Assembly: GCF_016785945.1 (NCBI RefSeq)
Contig: NZ_JAEMEF010000006.1
Coordinates: forward strand, 62,001-126,000
Source: Olleya sediminilitoris
GTDB taxonomy: Bacteria; Bacteroidota; Bacteroidia; Flavobacteriales; Flavobacteriaceae
Direction of reading: 5' to 3'
Length of the DNA stretch: 64,000 nucleotides
How positions within the stretch are numbered: position 1 is the first letter of the stretch; every line of letters begins with the position of its first letter. The notes under the pieces are model-generated. The model was not told where the DNA came from and made no database searches. It worked only from the letters and a program-made list of their open reading frames with translations. Positions 8,786-17,364 of the stretch are shown here, in pieces. A program made the translations under genes and the position numbers.

Positions 8786-9505
8786 TTACGGATTAGTAGA
8801 CCATAAAGCTGCACTTTTTAGCATAGCTCGTCTAGGTAATTTTAATCCAGCAACAACTAATTCTGCAAAATCTTCAGGCTGTAAGACACTGTCTTCTGAG
8901 TCTTTATTAGCAATACCAAGATCTATAGACATGTCTGACGCTATTGTACTTGGTGTTAACGTACATACTCTAATATTGTTTTTACGGACTTCTTTCATTA
9001 AAGATTCTGACATACCAATAACTGCAAATTTTGAAGCAGAATAGGCAGATGTACTAGCGTTTCCGTTTAATCCTGCAGTTGATGAGACGTTAATTATATC
9101 ACCTTCATTTTTATTAATTAAAATAGGCAATACTTCTTTAGTAACATAATACATACCTAAAAGGTTAGTTTGTATAATTTTTGTCCATTGGCTAACTTCC
9201 ATATCATTAAAAGTTCCAAAAGCAGCAATACCTGCATTATTAACTAAAATATCTACTGTGCCAAAAGTTTCAATAATTTTAGCAATACCATTTTTAACTT
9301 CGTCATAATTACCAACATCAAAAATTGAATATGTGGCTTTCACTCCATAAGTTTCTAACTCAGTAACTGTCTCTTTTAGTGTGCTTTCTGTACGTCCAGT
9401 AATGGCTACGTCAATACCTTCTTTGGCAAATGCAATAGCTGTTGCTTTGCCTAATCCTTTACCACCACCTGTGATTATTGCTTTTTTATTTCTTAAACTA
9501 CTCAT
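8786..9505 (-). CDS. Short-chain dehydrogenase/reductase (3-ketoacyl-ACP-reductase-like)
   Basis: 239 residues, classical SDR. The cofactor motif TGGGKGLG (12-19), NNAG, the catalytic Ser of NVSSTAG and YSASKFA (Tyr/Lys) are all intact. The residue after the second beta strand (TGRTEST) suggests NADP(H). Substrate unknown. It is separated from the photolyase operon by a membrane protein and has its own upstream palindrome (9530-9543) and terminator. Confidence 0.9.
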   Translation of the reverse strand: MSSLRNKKAIITGGGKGLGKATAIAFAKEGIDVAITGRTESTLKETVTELETYGVKATYSIFDVGNYDEVKNGIAKIIETFGTVDILVNNAGIAAFGTFNDMEVSQWTKIIQTNLLGMYYVTKEVLPILINKNEGDIINVSSTAGLNGNASTSAYSASKFAVIGMSESLMKEVRKNNIRVCTLTPSTIASDMSIDLGIANKDSEDSVLQPEDFAELVVAGLKLPRRAMLKSAALWSTNP

Positions 9506-9529
9506 TGTATTTGTTTTATTGTGTCAAAA

Positions 9530-9543
9530 TTAAACTAGTTTAA
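9530..9543. promoter_or_regulatory. 14-bp perfect palindrome TTAAACTAGTTTAA
   Basis: Perfect dyad 25 bases upstream of the SDR start (9505), positioned like a repressor operator. No cognate regulator is adjacent. Its half-sites (TTAAAC/GTTTAA) resemble those of the operator shared at 15634 and 24582 but are inverted in order. Confidence 0.35.
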
Positions 9544-9612
9544 ATGTACAGAAATCTAAAAACCGAAGCTAAGTTTTAATCAAGGTTAACATATAATTAA
9601 TATTAAGGTTAA

Positions 9613-10194
9613 TTAAAACTTTTGAGAAAAGTAAGCAATTAAAAATATCCAAGATAAGTATAGTGTAGTATAAAAGGTAGCATACATTAAAGAAAGGCCT
9701 AAGTTGTTTTTTGTAGTTTTAGATTTAGAAAACACTAATTTTAAAGCTCTAAAAAAGACCCAATATAACATAGCTAAAAGGATAAAAATAGAAAACCAAA
9801 ATATAGCTTCTATTAAAATTAAAAACAGAAAAAGTAAAACTGAAGTTACTATCCAGAATAAAAACGATACGACAATACCAATAATAACATCTTCGGTATC
9901 AATAGTTGGTACTTGTATGTCTGGAAACGAACCTGCTGAAGATATATAATCTCCGGATTTAAGTGTTTTAATTTTTGGGTAATTATCTTTTAGTTTGACG
10001 CCAGTATAAAGTCCATATGTCATAAATAAGATTAATACTGTTCCAATAATTGATAATGATAAATATAGGTTTAAAGTTACAGATCTGTTATAATTAATAC
10101 CAGTTAGATATACTGTAAGAGCTGTAATAGTAATAACTATTAATGATACAATAAATACAGATTTACCTTTAAGATAGGTTTGTTTTGCTTTCAA
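9613..10194 (-). CDS. Hypothetical membrane protein
   Basis: 193 residues with about five hydrophobic segments: residues 14-31, 44-62, 103-126, 128-150 and 170-190. A soluble loop of about 40 residues (LKDNYPKIKTLKSGDYISSA) lies between the second and third. I recognise no family. It lies between the terminator of the photolyase operon and the SDR gene, on the same strand as both. Confidence 0.6.
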   Translation of the reverse strand: MKAKQTYLKGKSVFIVSLIVITITALTVYLTGINYNRSVTLNLYLSLSIIGTVLILFMTYGLYTGVKLKDNYPKIKTLKSGDYISSAGSFPDIQVPTIDTEDVIIGIVVSFLFWIVTSVLLFLFLILIEAIFWFSIFILLAMLYWVFFRALKLVFSKSKTTKNNLGLSLMYATFYTTLYLSWIFLIAYFSQKF

Positions 10195-10297
10195 GTATTA
10201 AATTTTTATTTAGTTGTTCTATAACTTCATTTCAAGATTTTGCCCCATAAAACATAAGTTCAATATCTTATTCAAGATTAAATATAGGAAATAAAAA

Positions 10298-10320
10298 AAG
10301 AGGAATTTTACTTCCTCTTT
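10298..10320 (-). terminator. Terminator of the CPD-photolyase operon
   Basis: AAAGAGGAA, loop TTTTAC, TTCCTCTTT with A-run to the left; 8 bases beyond the photolyase stop at 10328 on the minus strand. Confidence 0.8.
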
Positions 10321-10327
10321 AATATTG

Positions 10328-11632
10328 TTAAGCAACAGCTTCTTTATAAACCTTTAAGCAGCGTTCTCTAGCTTCTTTATGATCTACTATAGGTTTGGGG
10401 TAAGTTAACTCTTGATAATCCGGAACCCATTGTTTAATATATTCATGTTGTTTGTCAAATTTGTCAATTTGTGTTGTAGGATTAAATATTCTGAAATAAG
10501 GAGAGGCATCAACACCAGACCCAGCAACCCATTGCCAGTTTCCAACATTACTGGACATGTCATAATCATGAAGTTTTTCGGCAAAATAAGCTTCTCCCCA
10601 ACGCCAATCAATTAATAGGTGTTTACATAAAAAACTTCCAACCAACATACGTACACGATTGTGCATAAAACCGGTTTGATTAAGTTGTCGCATACCAGCA
10701 TCAACTAAAGGGTAGCCTGTTTCACCTTTACACCAAGCTTTAAATTCGGTTTCATTATTTCTCCATTCGATTCTATCATATTTAGCTTTAAAAGCATCTT
10801 TATGAGTGTCTGGGAAATGCCAAAGTATTTGCATAAAAAATTCTCTCCAAATTAATTCTTGCCAAAAAATTTCATTGTCTTCAGCAATAGCTTTTTTAAC
10901 CATTTTACGTACACTTACAGTCCCGAAACGTAAATGAGGTCCTAGTTTAGAGGTCGCATCTTTAGCAGGAAAATTACGTTTGTCTTCATATTCTTGGATT
11001 AATGTTGGTGTTACATTGTAATCCTCAATGTTTTGTGATGCGCTTTTAAAACCAATGTCACTTAACGTCAGATTTGGTAGTCTTGTATGCTCAATTAAAT
11101 TATCTAAATGACTATTGGTATAATAAATAGTTAAATCATGAGATTTAAAAGTTTCTTTCCATAACCGCATGTATGGTGTATAAACCACATAAGGTTTTCC
11201 GTCTTTTTTAACGACCTCATCCTTTTCAAAAATGACTTGATCTTTATACGTTTTAAAGCTAATGTTATTTTTATCTAATAATTGTTTTATGTTTTTGTCT
11301 CTTTTAGTCGCATAAGGTTCATAGTCATGATTAGTAAAAACAGTGTCAATCGTAAACTGTTCCATTATGGTTTTAAAAGCGTCTTCTGGTGTATCATAAT
11401 ATATTGCTAAACTACTATTATGTTCACTTTGCAATGTATTACGCATGGTTTGTAGAGTATCAAAAATAAAATTGACTCTAGCATCATCCTCAGGTAATTG
11501 CTCTAAAATATTTTTATCAAAAATAAAAATAGGCAATACAGGAAGGTCTGATTTTAAAGCATTAAAAAAACCAACATTATCATCCAATCTTAAATCGCGT
11601 CTAAACCAAAAAATATTTACTGTAGTTGCCAT
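10328..11632 (-). CDS. Class I deoxyribodipyrimidine (CPD) photolyase
   Basis: 434 residues with an N-terminal alpha/beta antenna domain (NIFWFRRDLRLDDN) and a C-terminal helical FAD domain. WQWVAGSGVDASPYFRIFNP is the FAD-binding and catalytic signature. Photolyases use blue light and FADH- to split UV-induced cyclobutane dimers. It is the last gene of a tight unit SDR-Gpx-TspO-SRPBCC-photolyase (13799 to 10328) with spacings of 11 bases or less. It is one of four members of the family within 10 kb. Confidence 0.92.
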   Translation of the reverse strand: MATTVNIFWFRRDLRLDDNVGFFNALKSDLPVLPIFIFDKNILEQLPEDDARVNFIFDTLQTMRNTLQSEHNSSLAIYYDTPEDAFKTIMEQFTIDTVFTNHDYEPYATKRDKNIKQLLDKNNISFKTYKDQVIFEKDEVVKKDGKPYVVYTPYMRLWKETFKSHDLTIYYTNSHLDNLIEHTRLPNLTLSDIGFKSASQNIEDYNVTPTLIQEYEDKRNFPAKDATSKLGPHLRFGTVSVRKMVKKAIAEDNEIFWQELIWREFFMQILWHFPDTHKDAFKAKYDRIEWRNNETEFKAWCKGETGYPLVDAGMRQLNQTGFMHNRVRMLVGSFLCKHLLIDWRWGEAYFAEKLHDYDMSSNVGNWQWVAGSGVDASPYFRIFNPTTQIDKFDKQHEYIKQWVPDYQELTYPKPIVDHKEARERCLKVYKEAVA

Positions 11633-11635
11633 GTA

Positions 11636-12097
11636 TTAATATTTACCAAAAAGTTGTTCTAATTTTTCTGTTCTATATTTAAAAATCTCTTCTAATTTTG
11701 GTTTAACCAAAATAGGATGTGCCAATTGGCCTAAAATGCCTAACGGAATTTTGTAGTCTATAATGTCTTCCATTTCTACACCACCATCAATTTCTTTAAT
11801 AAAATGTTTATGATGCCATAGTGCATATGGTCCAAAGCGTTGCTCGTCTACAAAATACTCGCCTTCTTTTATGTGTGTTATTTCAGTAACCCATTTTGTT
11901 TTAATGCCTAAAACAGGTGTAACAATGTATTGTATAATTTGTCCAGCAAACATTGGTCTATCTGCACCAGATAAGATATCAAAACTCATGTAATCAGGAG
12001 TAATTGCTTTTAAATTTTTAGGATCAGATAAAAAATCCCAAGCTTGAGCTTTTGTAATTGGTAAATTCTGTTTTTTATGTAATCTGTAAATTTTCAT
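11636..12097 (-). CDS. SRPBCC family protein
   Basis: 153 residues of the START/Bet v 1-like fold, close to proteins often annotated as cell-division inhibitors. It contains FLSDPKNLKAITPDYMSF and RFGPYALWHHKHFIKE. Such proteins commonly sit beside photolyases in light-induced clusters. Ligand unknown. It is 3 bases from the photolyase gene and clearly cotranscribed. Confidence 0.85.
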   Translation of the reverse strand: MKIYRLHKKQNLPITKAQAWDFLSDPKNLKAITPDYMSFDILSGADRPMFAGQIIQYIVTPVLGIKTKWVTEITHIKEGEYFVDEQRFGPYALWHHKHFIKEIDGGVEMEDIIDYKIPLGILGQLAHPILVKPKLEEIFKYRTEKLEQLFGKY

Positions 12098-12108
12098 GAT
12101 ACTACTGT

Positions 12109-12570
12109 TTAATTATTTATAAGAATATAGGCATTAAGAGAAGTTGCAATTAGCATCCAAATCATGTATGGTAAAAGTAAATAGCTTCGTTTTTTTAAAT
12201 CTTTCTTATAATTGAAAAAGAAGAAAAATATAAGCACTGTAAGTAAACTTATGATTATTAACCCAACCAAAACCATATGCTGATTAAAAAATACGTAATT
12301 CCAGCTAACATTAAGTATAAATTGAATTACAAATAACAGTATTGGTAAATTAGTTTTTTTAGTGTTGAATAAATACGCAAGATATACCGAAAAACAGATC
12401 ATTATTAACGTCCAAGCTACACCAAACACCCAACCTGGAGGTGTCCAAGGTGCTTGGTTTAAATTAATATACCAATCTGTTAATGGACCATTACCCATTA
12501 ACCAACTGCCAATAGCTAATCCACTAAAGTTGATAATTAAAAATAATACTAAGGCTTTAAATATTTTCAT
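12109..12570 (-). CDS. TspO/MBR family protein
   Basis: 153 residues, five transmembrane helices. The conserved blocks LNQAPWTPPGWVFGVAW and LNVSWNYVFF are diagnostic of TspO, an inner-membrane tryptophan-rich sensory protein that binds porphyrins. In phototrophs and stress clusters it links tetrapyrroles to light and oxygen. It overlaps the glutathione peroxidase gene by four bases. Confidence 0.95.
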   Translation of the reverse strand: MKIFKALVLFLIINFSGLAIGSWLMGNGPLTDWYINLNQAPWTPPGWVFGVAWTLIMICFSVYLAYLFNTKKTNLPILLFVIQFILNVSWNYVFFNQHMVLVGLIIISLLTVLIFFFFFNYKKDLKKRSYLLLPYMIWMLIATSLNAYILINN

Positions 12571-13109
12571 TTTAGATACTTAGTTATCTTAGAACTATTT
12601 GGTTTTGTAGTAGAGTAGTAGTAGTCCAACCATTGTCCTTCAGGGCTTACTAAATACTTTTGAAAGTTCCATTTAACTGTAGAGCTCTTTTTTCCATTTT
12701 TTTCCTTTTTAGTTAACCAACTGTATAAAGGATGTTGTTGTCTACCTTTTACTGCTATCTTTTCTGTTATTAAAAAAGAAACACCATAATTTACTTGACA
12801 AAATGACTCAATAGTATCGGCAGTTCCAGGTTCTTGGCTTCCAAATTGGTTACAAGGAACACCAATAATTTGTAACTTGTCTTTGTGCAGGTCGTAAAGG
12901 TTTTGCAAGTCTTTATATTGTGGCGTAAAACCACACTTTGAAGCAACATTTACAAATAAAATATACTTGTTTTTAAACTGGTTCAAATCTATAGCTTTGC
13001 CTTGTAGGTTATTGATTTTAATATCGTAAATACTAGGTAGATTGTTATAGTCTATAGTTACTGAATTTTTGCTAAATAAGGTAGCAGCAAATGCTTTTAA
13101 AGGATTCAT
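12567..13109 (-). CDS. Glutathione peroxidase family protein
   Basis: 180 residues, thioredoxin fold. The peroxidatic Cys is in NVASKCGFTPQYKDLQNLY, with Gln in PCNQFGSQEPGT and Trp/Asn in VKWNFQKYLV completing the catalytic set. These bacterial Cys enzymes reduce peroxides, usually with thioredoxin. The first about 20 residues are hydrophobic/basic (MNPLKAFAATLFSKNS) but do not form a clear signal peptide. It sits in a photoprotective operon. Confidence 0.93.
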   Translation of the reverse strand: MNPLKAFAATLFSKNSVTIDYNNLPSIYDIKINNLQGKAIDLNQFKNKYILFVNVASKCGFTPQYKDLQNLYDLHKDKLQIIGVPCNQFGSQEPGTADTIESFCQVNYGVSFLITEKIAVKGRQQHPLYSWLTKKEKNGKKSSTVKWNFQKYLVSPEGQWLDYYYSTTKPNSSKITKYLK

Positions 13110-13115
13110 AAATAA

Positions 13116-13799
13116 CTATATTTTAAAGCTTACTATCCCACAATCCATTTCAAATATTTGTCCTGATATTGAAGCTGATTTTTCTGAAGTTAAAAACTGA
13201 GCCATATCTGCTACCTCCTGTGGATTTAAAAACTTTTTAAGCGGATGTCTTTCCTTCATGTTTTCAATCATTTTATCATTACGAAGTAGTTTTGATGCTA
13301 AATCAGTATCTGTCACTGTTGGTGCAATAGCATTAATCCTTACTGTTGGCGCTAATTCTGCACCTACTGATTTTACTAAACCTTCAACAGCACTTTTAGA
13401 AGCAGCAACACTAGCATGAAAAGGCATCCCTAATTTTGAAGCCACAGTACTAAATAATACTACAGATGGGTTTTGACCTTTTTTTAAAGGGTCGACATAT
13501 TTTTGAATTGCTTTGACAGCACCAATAACATTAATTTCAAAATCCGCTCTAAAATCATCTAGTTTTAAACGACCAATAGGTTTCAAGTTTATGCTTCCTG
13601 GACAATAAATTAACGTGTCTACTTGATCAATCTCAGGTAAATCATCTGTTAAAATATCGCAAGAGTGATGTGCTAAGTTTTTATGACTAAAATCTGGAGC
13701 AGTACGACTAATGTTGGTGACTTTGTGAGTCTCTAAAAAAGTGTTAGTAATGGCTTTTCCTATGCCTTTACTACCACCAATAATGACTAAATGTTTCAT
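13116..13799 (-). CDS. SDR family oxidoreductase
   Basis: 227 residues. GGSKGIGKAI is the dinucleotide-binding loop; STVASKLGMPFHASVAASKSAVEG carries the catalytic Ser and Lys, with His rather than Tyr visible in the usual YxxxK alignment, so catalysis may be atypical. The C-terminal GQIFEMDCGI is typical. It leads the operon that ends with the CPD photolyase; the terminator of the upstream unit lies at 13828-13869. Confidence 0.85.
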   Translation of the reverse strand: MKHLVIIGGSKGIGKAITNTFLETHKVTNISRTAPDFSHKNLAHHSCDILTDDLPEIDQVDTLIYCPGSINLKPIGRLKLDDFRADFEINVIGAVKAIQKYVDPLKKGQNPSVVLFSTVASKLGMPFHASVAASKSAVEGLVKSVGAELAPTVRINAIAPTVTDTDLASKLLRNDKMIENMKERHPLKKFLNPQEVADMAQFLTSEKSASISGQIFEMDCGIVSFKI

Positions 13800-13827
13800 A
13801 GCTTTTTTTTAAAATTAGGTATAAAAA

Positions 13828-13869
13828 AAGTGGTATTAATAAGATTGCTCTTATTAAATAATACCACTT
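13828..13869 (-). terminator. Terminator of the folE unit
   Basis: AAGTGGTATTA (13828-13838) pairs with TAATACCACTT (13859-13869); a T-run follows on the minus strand. It is 29 bases past the stop at 13898. Confidence 0.8.
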
Positions 13870-13897
13870 AATATGTAATTTAATAGTTATCTACAAC

Positions 13898-14122
13898 TTA
13901 TGCAGCAGATGGTCTTCCTTTTAAACGCTTTTCAATTTTTTGTTTGATAGCGGTTAAATCTTTCATAATATCCATTAACTTAGGATCTTTGTTTTCTTTG
14001 TAAAGTTCATTTACTCCAAGGATTAAATCCTTAGCTTCTCTTGATGCAAGAATACGATCGCTAGTAGTGATAAATTTGTGCTTTCTTTCTGAAAATTCGA
14101 TTGCTTTTTCTACGATACTCAT
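13898..14122 (-). CDS. Small conserved helical protein, unknown
   Basis: 74 residues, charged and predicted fully helical (IEFSERKHKFITTSDRILAS, then MKDLTAIKQKIEKRLKGRPS). No domain recognised. It begins 4 bases after the folE stop and is followed directly by a terminator, so it is the last gene of that transcript. It could be an accessory factor to the light cluster. Confidence 0.6.
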   Translation of the reverse strand: MSIVEKAIEFSERKHKFITTSDRILASREAKDLILGVNELYKENKDPKLMDIMKDLTAIKQKIEKRLKGRPSAA

Positions 14123-14126
14123 AATG

Positions 14127-14822
14127 CTACTCTTTTAAATAATTTTGTAATTCGGCTATTTTTTCTGGTGTATTAAATTGTCCACCATAAAACGTCGTCA
14201 CTGTTGCAGAAGATTCATCTTTAATACCTCGTGACGATACACATAAGTGTTTGGCATCAATAATTACCGCAACATCTTCTGTATTTAATGTTGCTTTTAG
14301 GTCTTCTGCTATTTGATTTGTTAACCGTTCTTGTACCTGAGGACGCTTAGCATAATACTGTACAATTCTGTTTAATTTTGATAAGCCTATAACTTTTCCT
14401 GAAGAAATATAAGCTACGTGAGCTTTACCTATAATGGGTACAAAGTGATGCTCGCAGTTGGAGTAGAAAGTGATATTTTTCTCCACCAACATTTGATTGT
14501 ATTGGTATTTGTTGTCAAATAACGCAATTTTTGGTCTATTTTGAGGGTTTAATCCAGAAAATATTTCATCAACATACATTTTGGCAACTCGTTTTGGTGT
14601 TCCTTTTAGCGAATCATCTGTTAAATCTAGTCCCAAAACATCCATTATTTCTTCAAAGAGAATAGCAATTCTTTCTTTTTTATCACTGTCCGAAAGCTTA
14701 AAAGCATCTGCTTTCATTGGTGTTTCAAGTCCAGTGTAAAGGTGATCGTCACCTATATCTTCATGATCAAAACCATTAAGGCTGTATTTGTCATGATCTA
14801 CTACTGTGTTTTGTTTGTTCAT
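14127..14822 (-). CDS. folE: GTP cyclohydrolase I
   Basis: 231 residues. Converts GTP to dihydroneopterin triphosphate, the entry to folate and other pterins. The zinc ligands are in SNCEHHFVPIIGKAHVAYI (Cys, His) and KHLCVSSRGI (Cys). RPQVQERLTNQIAEDL is conserved. A folE next to photolyases is a recurrent arrangement in light-inducible bacterial clusters, where it plausibly supplies the pterin antenna chromophore. Upstream is the DUF2805 gene (62-base gap). Confidence 0.97.
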   Translation of the reverse strand: MNKQNTVVDHDKYSLNGFDHEDIGDDHLYTGLETPMKADAFKLSDSDKKERIAILFEEIMDVLGLDLTDDSLKGTPKRVAKMYVDEIFSGLNPQNRPKIALFDNKYQYNQMLVEKNITFYSNCEHHFVPIIGKAHVAYISSGKVIGLSKLNRIVQYYAKRPQVQERLTNQIAEDLKATLNTEDVAVIIDAKHLCVSSRGIKDESSATVTTFYGGQFNTPEKIAELQNYLKE

Positions 14823-14884
14823 TTTGTCTTTTTAATTGCTGTATTTGGTTTAACATGCCAAATCAAAGCAGGTTGTTTATTTAT

Positions 14885-15163
14885 CTAACGTTTAGATATT
14901 TTGTTATGTGTAATCTGTTTTTGTCTAGAGCATTTAAAACGACCCTCTTCAAAAGGTCTTTTTTTACTATGTTTTGTGCTTCTACCTTGTACGCGTTGTC
15001 TCCACATTTTAAAGCTGCTCAATTTCATTTCACGACGCATTAATTCAATAACGTCTTGTTCTTTTAAACCAAATTGAAACTTGATAGCATCAAAAGTAGT
15101 ACGGTCTTCCCAAGCCATTTCAATTATTCTGTCGGTTTCTTCTATTGTAAATTCTTTTTTCAT
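14885..15163 (-). CDS. DUF2805 / TIGR03643 family protein
   Basis: 92 residues. DRIIEMAWEDRTTFDAIKFQ and SSFKMWRQRVQGRSTKHSKK match the small TIGR03643 family that is typically linked to photolyase/cryptochrome genes. The first half looks like a helix-turn-helix, and the tail is strongly basic, so DNA or RNA binding is plausible but unproven. It starts immediately after the stop of the 142-residue gene (15164). Confidence 0.85.
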   Translation of the reverse strand: MKKEFTIEETDRIIEMAWEDRTTFDAIKFQFGLKEQDVIELMRREMKLSSFKMWRQRVQGRSTKHSKKRPFEEGRFKCSRQKQITHNKISKR

Positions 15164-15592
15164 TTAAAATGGCGAAAAATTGTATTGTTCGTCAAATTTC
15201 ACCTTTTCATTCATCAATTTATTAAAAAACTTCTTATTTTCTCTAAAAGTTTTGTTATTTCTGAAATGAATAAATTTTCCATTTGAATGTATACTAGATC
15301 CGTTGGTCTTGTAAACTACTAATTTATAATACGGAATTGCCCAAGTAAAATTTTTTAATCCTTTGGTAATATGTATTAAAATACCTTTTGGTCTTAACTC
15401 TATATTACCATAATTAGTATCACTAACTGTATTCAAAATTGATGCCATATTTGGACTGACATCGTCCACAATCATTCTTTTAGATCCAATACCTTTCAAT
15501 TTTATTATTTGTAAAAATGAAAATGGCTTACCAACTAAATTATCTATTAACTTGTTGTTATCTTTATTGTTATGTGTTGTGTTTAAAAGCAA
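15164..15592 (-). CDS. Hypothetical protein, first gene of the folE unit
   Basis: 142 residues, basic, no signal peptide or membrane segment. ELRPKGILIHITKGLKNFTW is beta-rich; the C-terminal part is lysine-rich. No family recognised. It is the first gene behind the conserved operator/promoter at 15621-15663 and is followed without gap by DUF2805, then folE, so it belongs to the light-linked regulon by position. Confidence 0.55.
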   Translation of the reverse strand: MLLNTTHNNKDNNKLIDNLVGKPFSFLQIIKLKGIGSKRMIVDDVSPNMASILNTVSDTNYGNIELRPKGILIHITKGLKNFTWAIPYYKLVVYKTNGSSIHSNGKFIHFRNNKTFRENKKFFNKLMNEKVKFDEQYNFSPF

Positions 15593-15620
15593 TTAATGTA
15601 ATGTTAATTTTTATATATAT

Positions 15621-15663
15621 CAAATATATAAAATGTTTAACCTTTATTCTAATTAGTTAAACA
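15621..15663 (-). promoter_or_regulatory. Operator-promoter A of the light cluster
   Basis: On the minus strand TGTTTAAC (15663-15656), 14 bases, GTTAAACA (15641-15634), 5 bases, TATATTTG (15628-15621). The dyad is perfect over 8+8 bases, and the box is a perfect TAnnTTTG. The start codon at 15592 is 29 bases on. The same element in the same geometry precedes the TetR gene (24569-24611). Confidence 0.7.
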
Positions 15664-15700
15664 AAAATTAACATATTATTTGTTTATACAATTATAACAG

Positions 15701-17188
15701 TTACTTATTGTTAGGTATTAGGCGTTTACGGTCGTTAAGAGTATGTCGTAATAGTATGCGTTTACTTTCTTTTTTTACTAAAGTATTGTCTTTCATGTTC
15801 CAAAGTGTATCACTAGCAAATTTTCTTGTTTGTTTTTCGTTTACTATTGGAAAAGGATAATCTCTTCCTAATTGAAAATCTGTTAGTTGCTGATCAAAAT
15901 ATGTCATTGTACTTGGGTCATGTACAAACGCAGTGTCCAAATTTGCTAATTCGGGTACCCATTGTTTAATAAACAAACCTTCAGGATCATGCTCCAAGCT
16001 GTTTTTTAACGGATTATAAATACGTAACATATTTATACCAGTTTCGCCAGCTTGCATTTGTATTTGTGGATAATGTATGCCTGGTTCAAAATCTAAGAAT
16101 AGACTTGCTAAATGTTCGCTCATGTCTTGCCAAGGTTGCCATAAGTTATGTGTGAAAAATGAAACTACTAAAGCACGCATTCTAAAATTTAAATAGCCAG
16201 TTTCTTGTAAACATCGCATGCAAGCATCTACTAACGGAAAACCTGTTTGTCCAGTTTTCCAGGCTTCTTGATGTTTTAAATTAACGGGTTTGTTAAGTTT
16301 ATGATAGCCTTTGTTTACACTTTTAAACTCCATTTGATGTTCCATTTCAAACTTTTGTATAAAGTGTGCTTGCCAACGTAGTCTAGATACAAATGCGTTT
16401 AAGTGTCTTTTGTGTGTTTTGTGTTTTACAACGTCTGATGCACCATTTATAACTTGTTTAATAGATAAATTACCCCAAGCTATGTAAGGTGATAACCGAC
16501 TGCAACCTGTTCTGGCATCTAAGGGTTTTGAGATATGATACATGTAATTATGGTAACGACCATTATAAAACGATTTCATGTATTTTAATCCTGTTGTTGT
16601 GCCTCCTTTTTGAAATATTTTTGAATATTTCGTTGTCACGGAAACAGTGTTTAGTTTGATTTCTAGTGTTTCAATTTGATTGATGGTTAGTAGCTGGCTA
16701 GGTTTCGGTTGAAACTGAAACTCGGCTTGCATCATAAAATCATTCCATTGCTCGTACCAATTGTGCCTATTAGTTAGTCCACGTTGTACGCCATTATTGT
16801 CGTTTTCTGTCCAAGTAATATTATTTTTGGCTAGAAATTCCGCGAAAGCGATATCACGATTAAAGGTTGATAAAATACCAGTTTCTTTATGAGAAAAGAT
16901 TTGAGTAACTGTGAAATGGTTTTGTAGATGTTTAAGTAAGCTAATTATTGAGCTGTTAACTACTAAAATTTTAGAATTATAGGGTTGTAACTGTGTGTTT
17001 AAATCCTGTAAAGACTGTTTTACAAAATCCCAGTGACGTTTACTATAATGTTTGTCTTGCAATAAAAAATCCTCGAAAACATAGAGTAGGAGCGTGTGCT
17101 GACCTGAGTTTAAAGCATTAGTAATGGCTTCGTTATCTTGTAGTCTAAGGTCGCGTTTTAGCCATACTATGCTTAGGTTTTGTTTCAT
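15701..17188 (-). CDS. Photolyase/cryptochrome family FAD protein (third type)
   Basis: 495 residues from ATG 17188. An earlier TTG-type extension would translate a palindromic repeat, so it is rejected. [17 protein letters not shown] opens the antenna domain; [20 protein letters not shown] and [13 protein letters not shown] form the FAD-binding region. The loop corresponding to N-W-x-W-x(G) of CPD enzymes differs ([14 protein letters not shown]), so the repaired lesion is uncertain; it may be a cryptochrome-like or single-strand photolyase. Exact signature copy 2 (16838-16849) encodes part of AFAEF. Confidence 0.85.
   Translation of the reverse strand: MKQNLSIVWLKRDLRLQDNEAITNALNSGQHTLLLYVFEDFLLQDKHYSKRHWDFVKQSLQDLNTQLQPYNSKILVVNSSIISLLKHLQNHFTVTQIFSHKETGILSTFNRDIAFAEFLAKNNITWTENDNNGVQRGLTNRHNWYEQWNDFMMQAEFQFQPKPSQLLTINQIETLEIKLNTVSVTTKYSKIFQKGGTTTGLKYMKSFYNGRYHNYMYHISKPLDARTGCSRLSPYIAWGNLSIKQVINGASDVVKHKTHKRHLNAFVSRLRWQAHFIQKFEMEHQMEFKSVNKGYHKLNKPVNLKHQEAWKTGQTGFPLVDACMRCLQETGYLNFRMRALVVSFFTHNLWQPWQDMSEHLASLFLDFEPGIHYPQIQMQAGETGINMLRIYNPLKNSLEHDPEGLFIKQWVPELANLDTAFVHDPSTMTYFDQQLTDFQLGRDYPFPIVNEKQTRKFASDTLWNMKDNTLVKKESKRILLRHTLNDRKRLIPNNK
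16838..16849 (-). repeat. GCTTTCGCGGAA signature copy 2
   Basis: Exact copy on the minus strand, preceded by C and followed by T. Read in the photolyase-like gene as Ala-Phe-Ala-Glu. Confidence 0.7.
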
Positions 17189-17212
17189 TTTTATTGATTT
17201 CTCTTTATTACT

Positions 17213-17358
17213 TCTCGATACAATTTGCTCGAACCTCACAAATCACTCGAAGTGATGTTGCGTGTCTATTTTATCTTTCTAATTCTGTTATTATCTATTC
17301 TTTTACGTAATCGTCACATCGCGTGATTTTTTGTTTTTCTCTAAAAATTGTATCGAGA
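17213..17358. repeat. MITE-like palindromic element
   Basis: About 146 bp bounded by perfect 14-bp inverted repeats TCTCGATACAATTT (17213-17226) and AAATTGTATCGAGA (17345-17358). Inside are the dyads ATCACTCGAAGTGAT (17242-17256) and TCACATCGCGTGA. It fills the gap between two photolyase genes and contains no frame. It resembles interspersed palindromes of flavobacteria; no transposase is present. Confidence 0.6.
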
Positions 17359-17364
17359 TGATTT

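Noticed and set aside
14823-14884. Third copy of the light-cluster operator before folE
   Set aside because: Only a half-site (GTTAAACC) is present; no partner at the 14-base spacing and no TAnnTTTG box.
17189-17239. Longer start (17239) of the photolyase-like gene
   Set aside because: The added residues translate the inverted-repeat element; ATG 17188 directly precedes the family motif.
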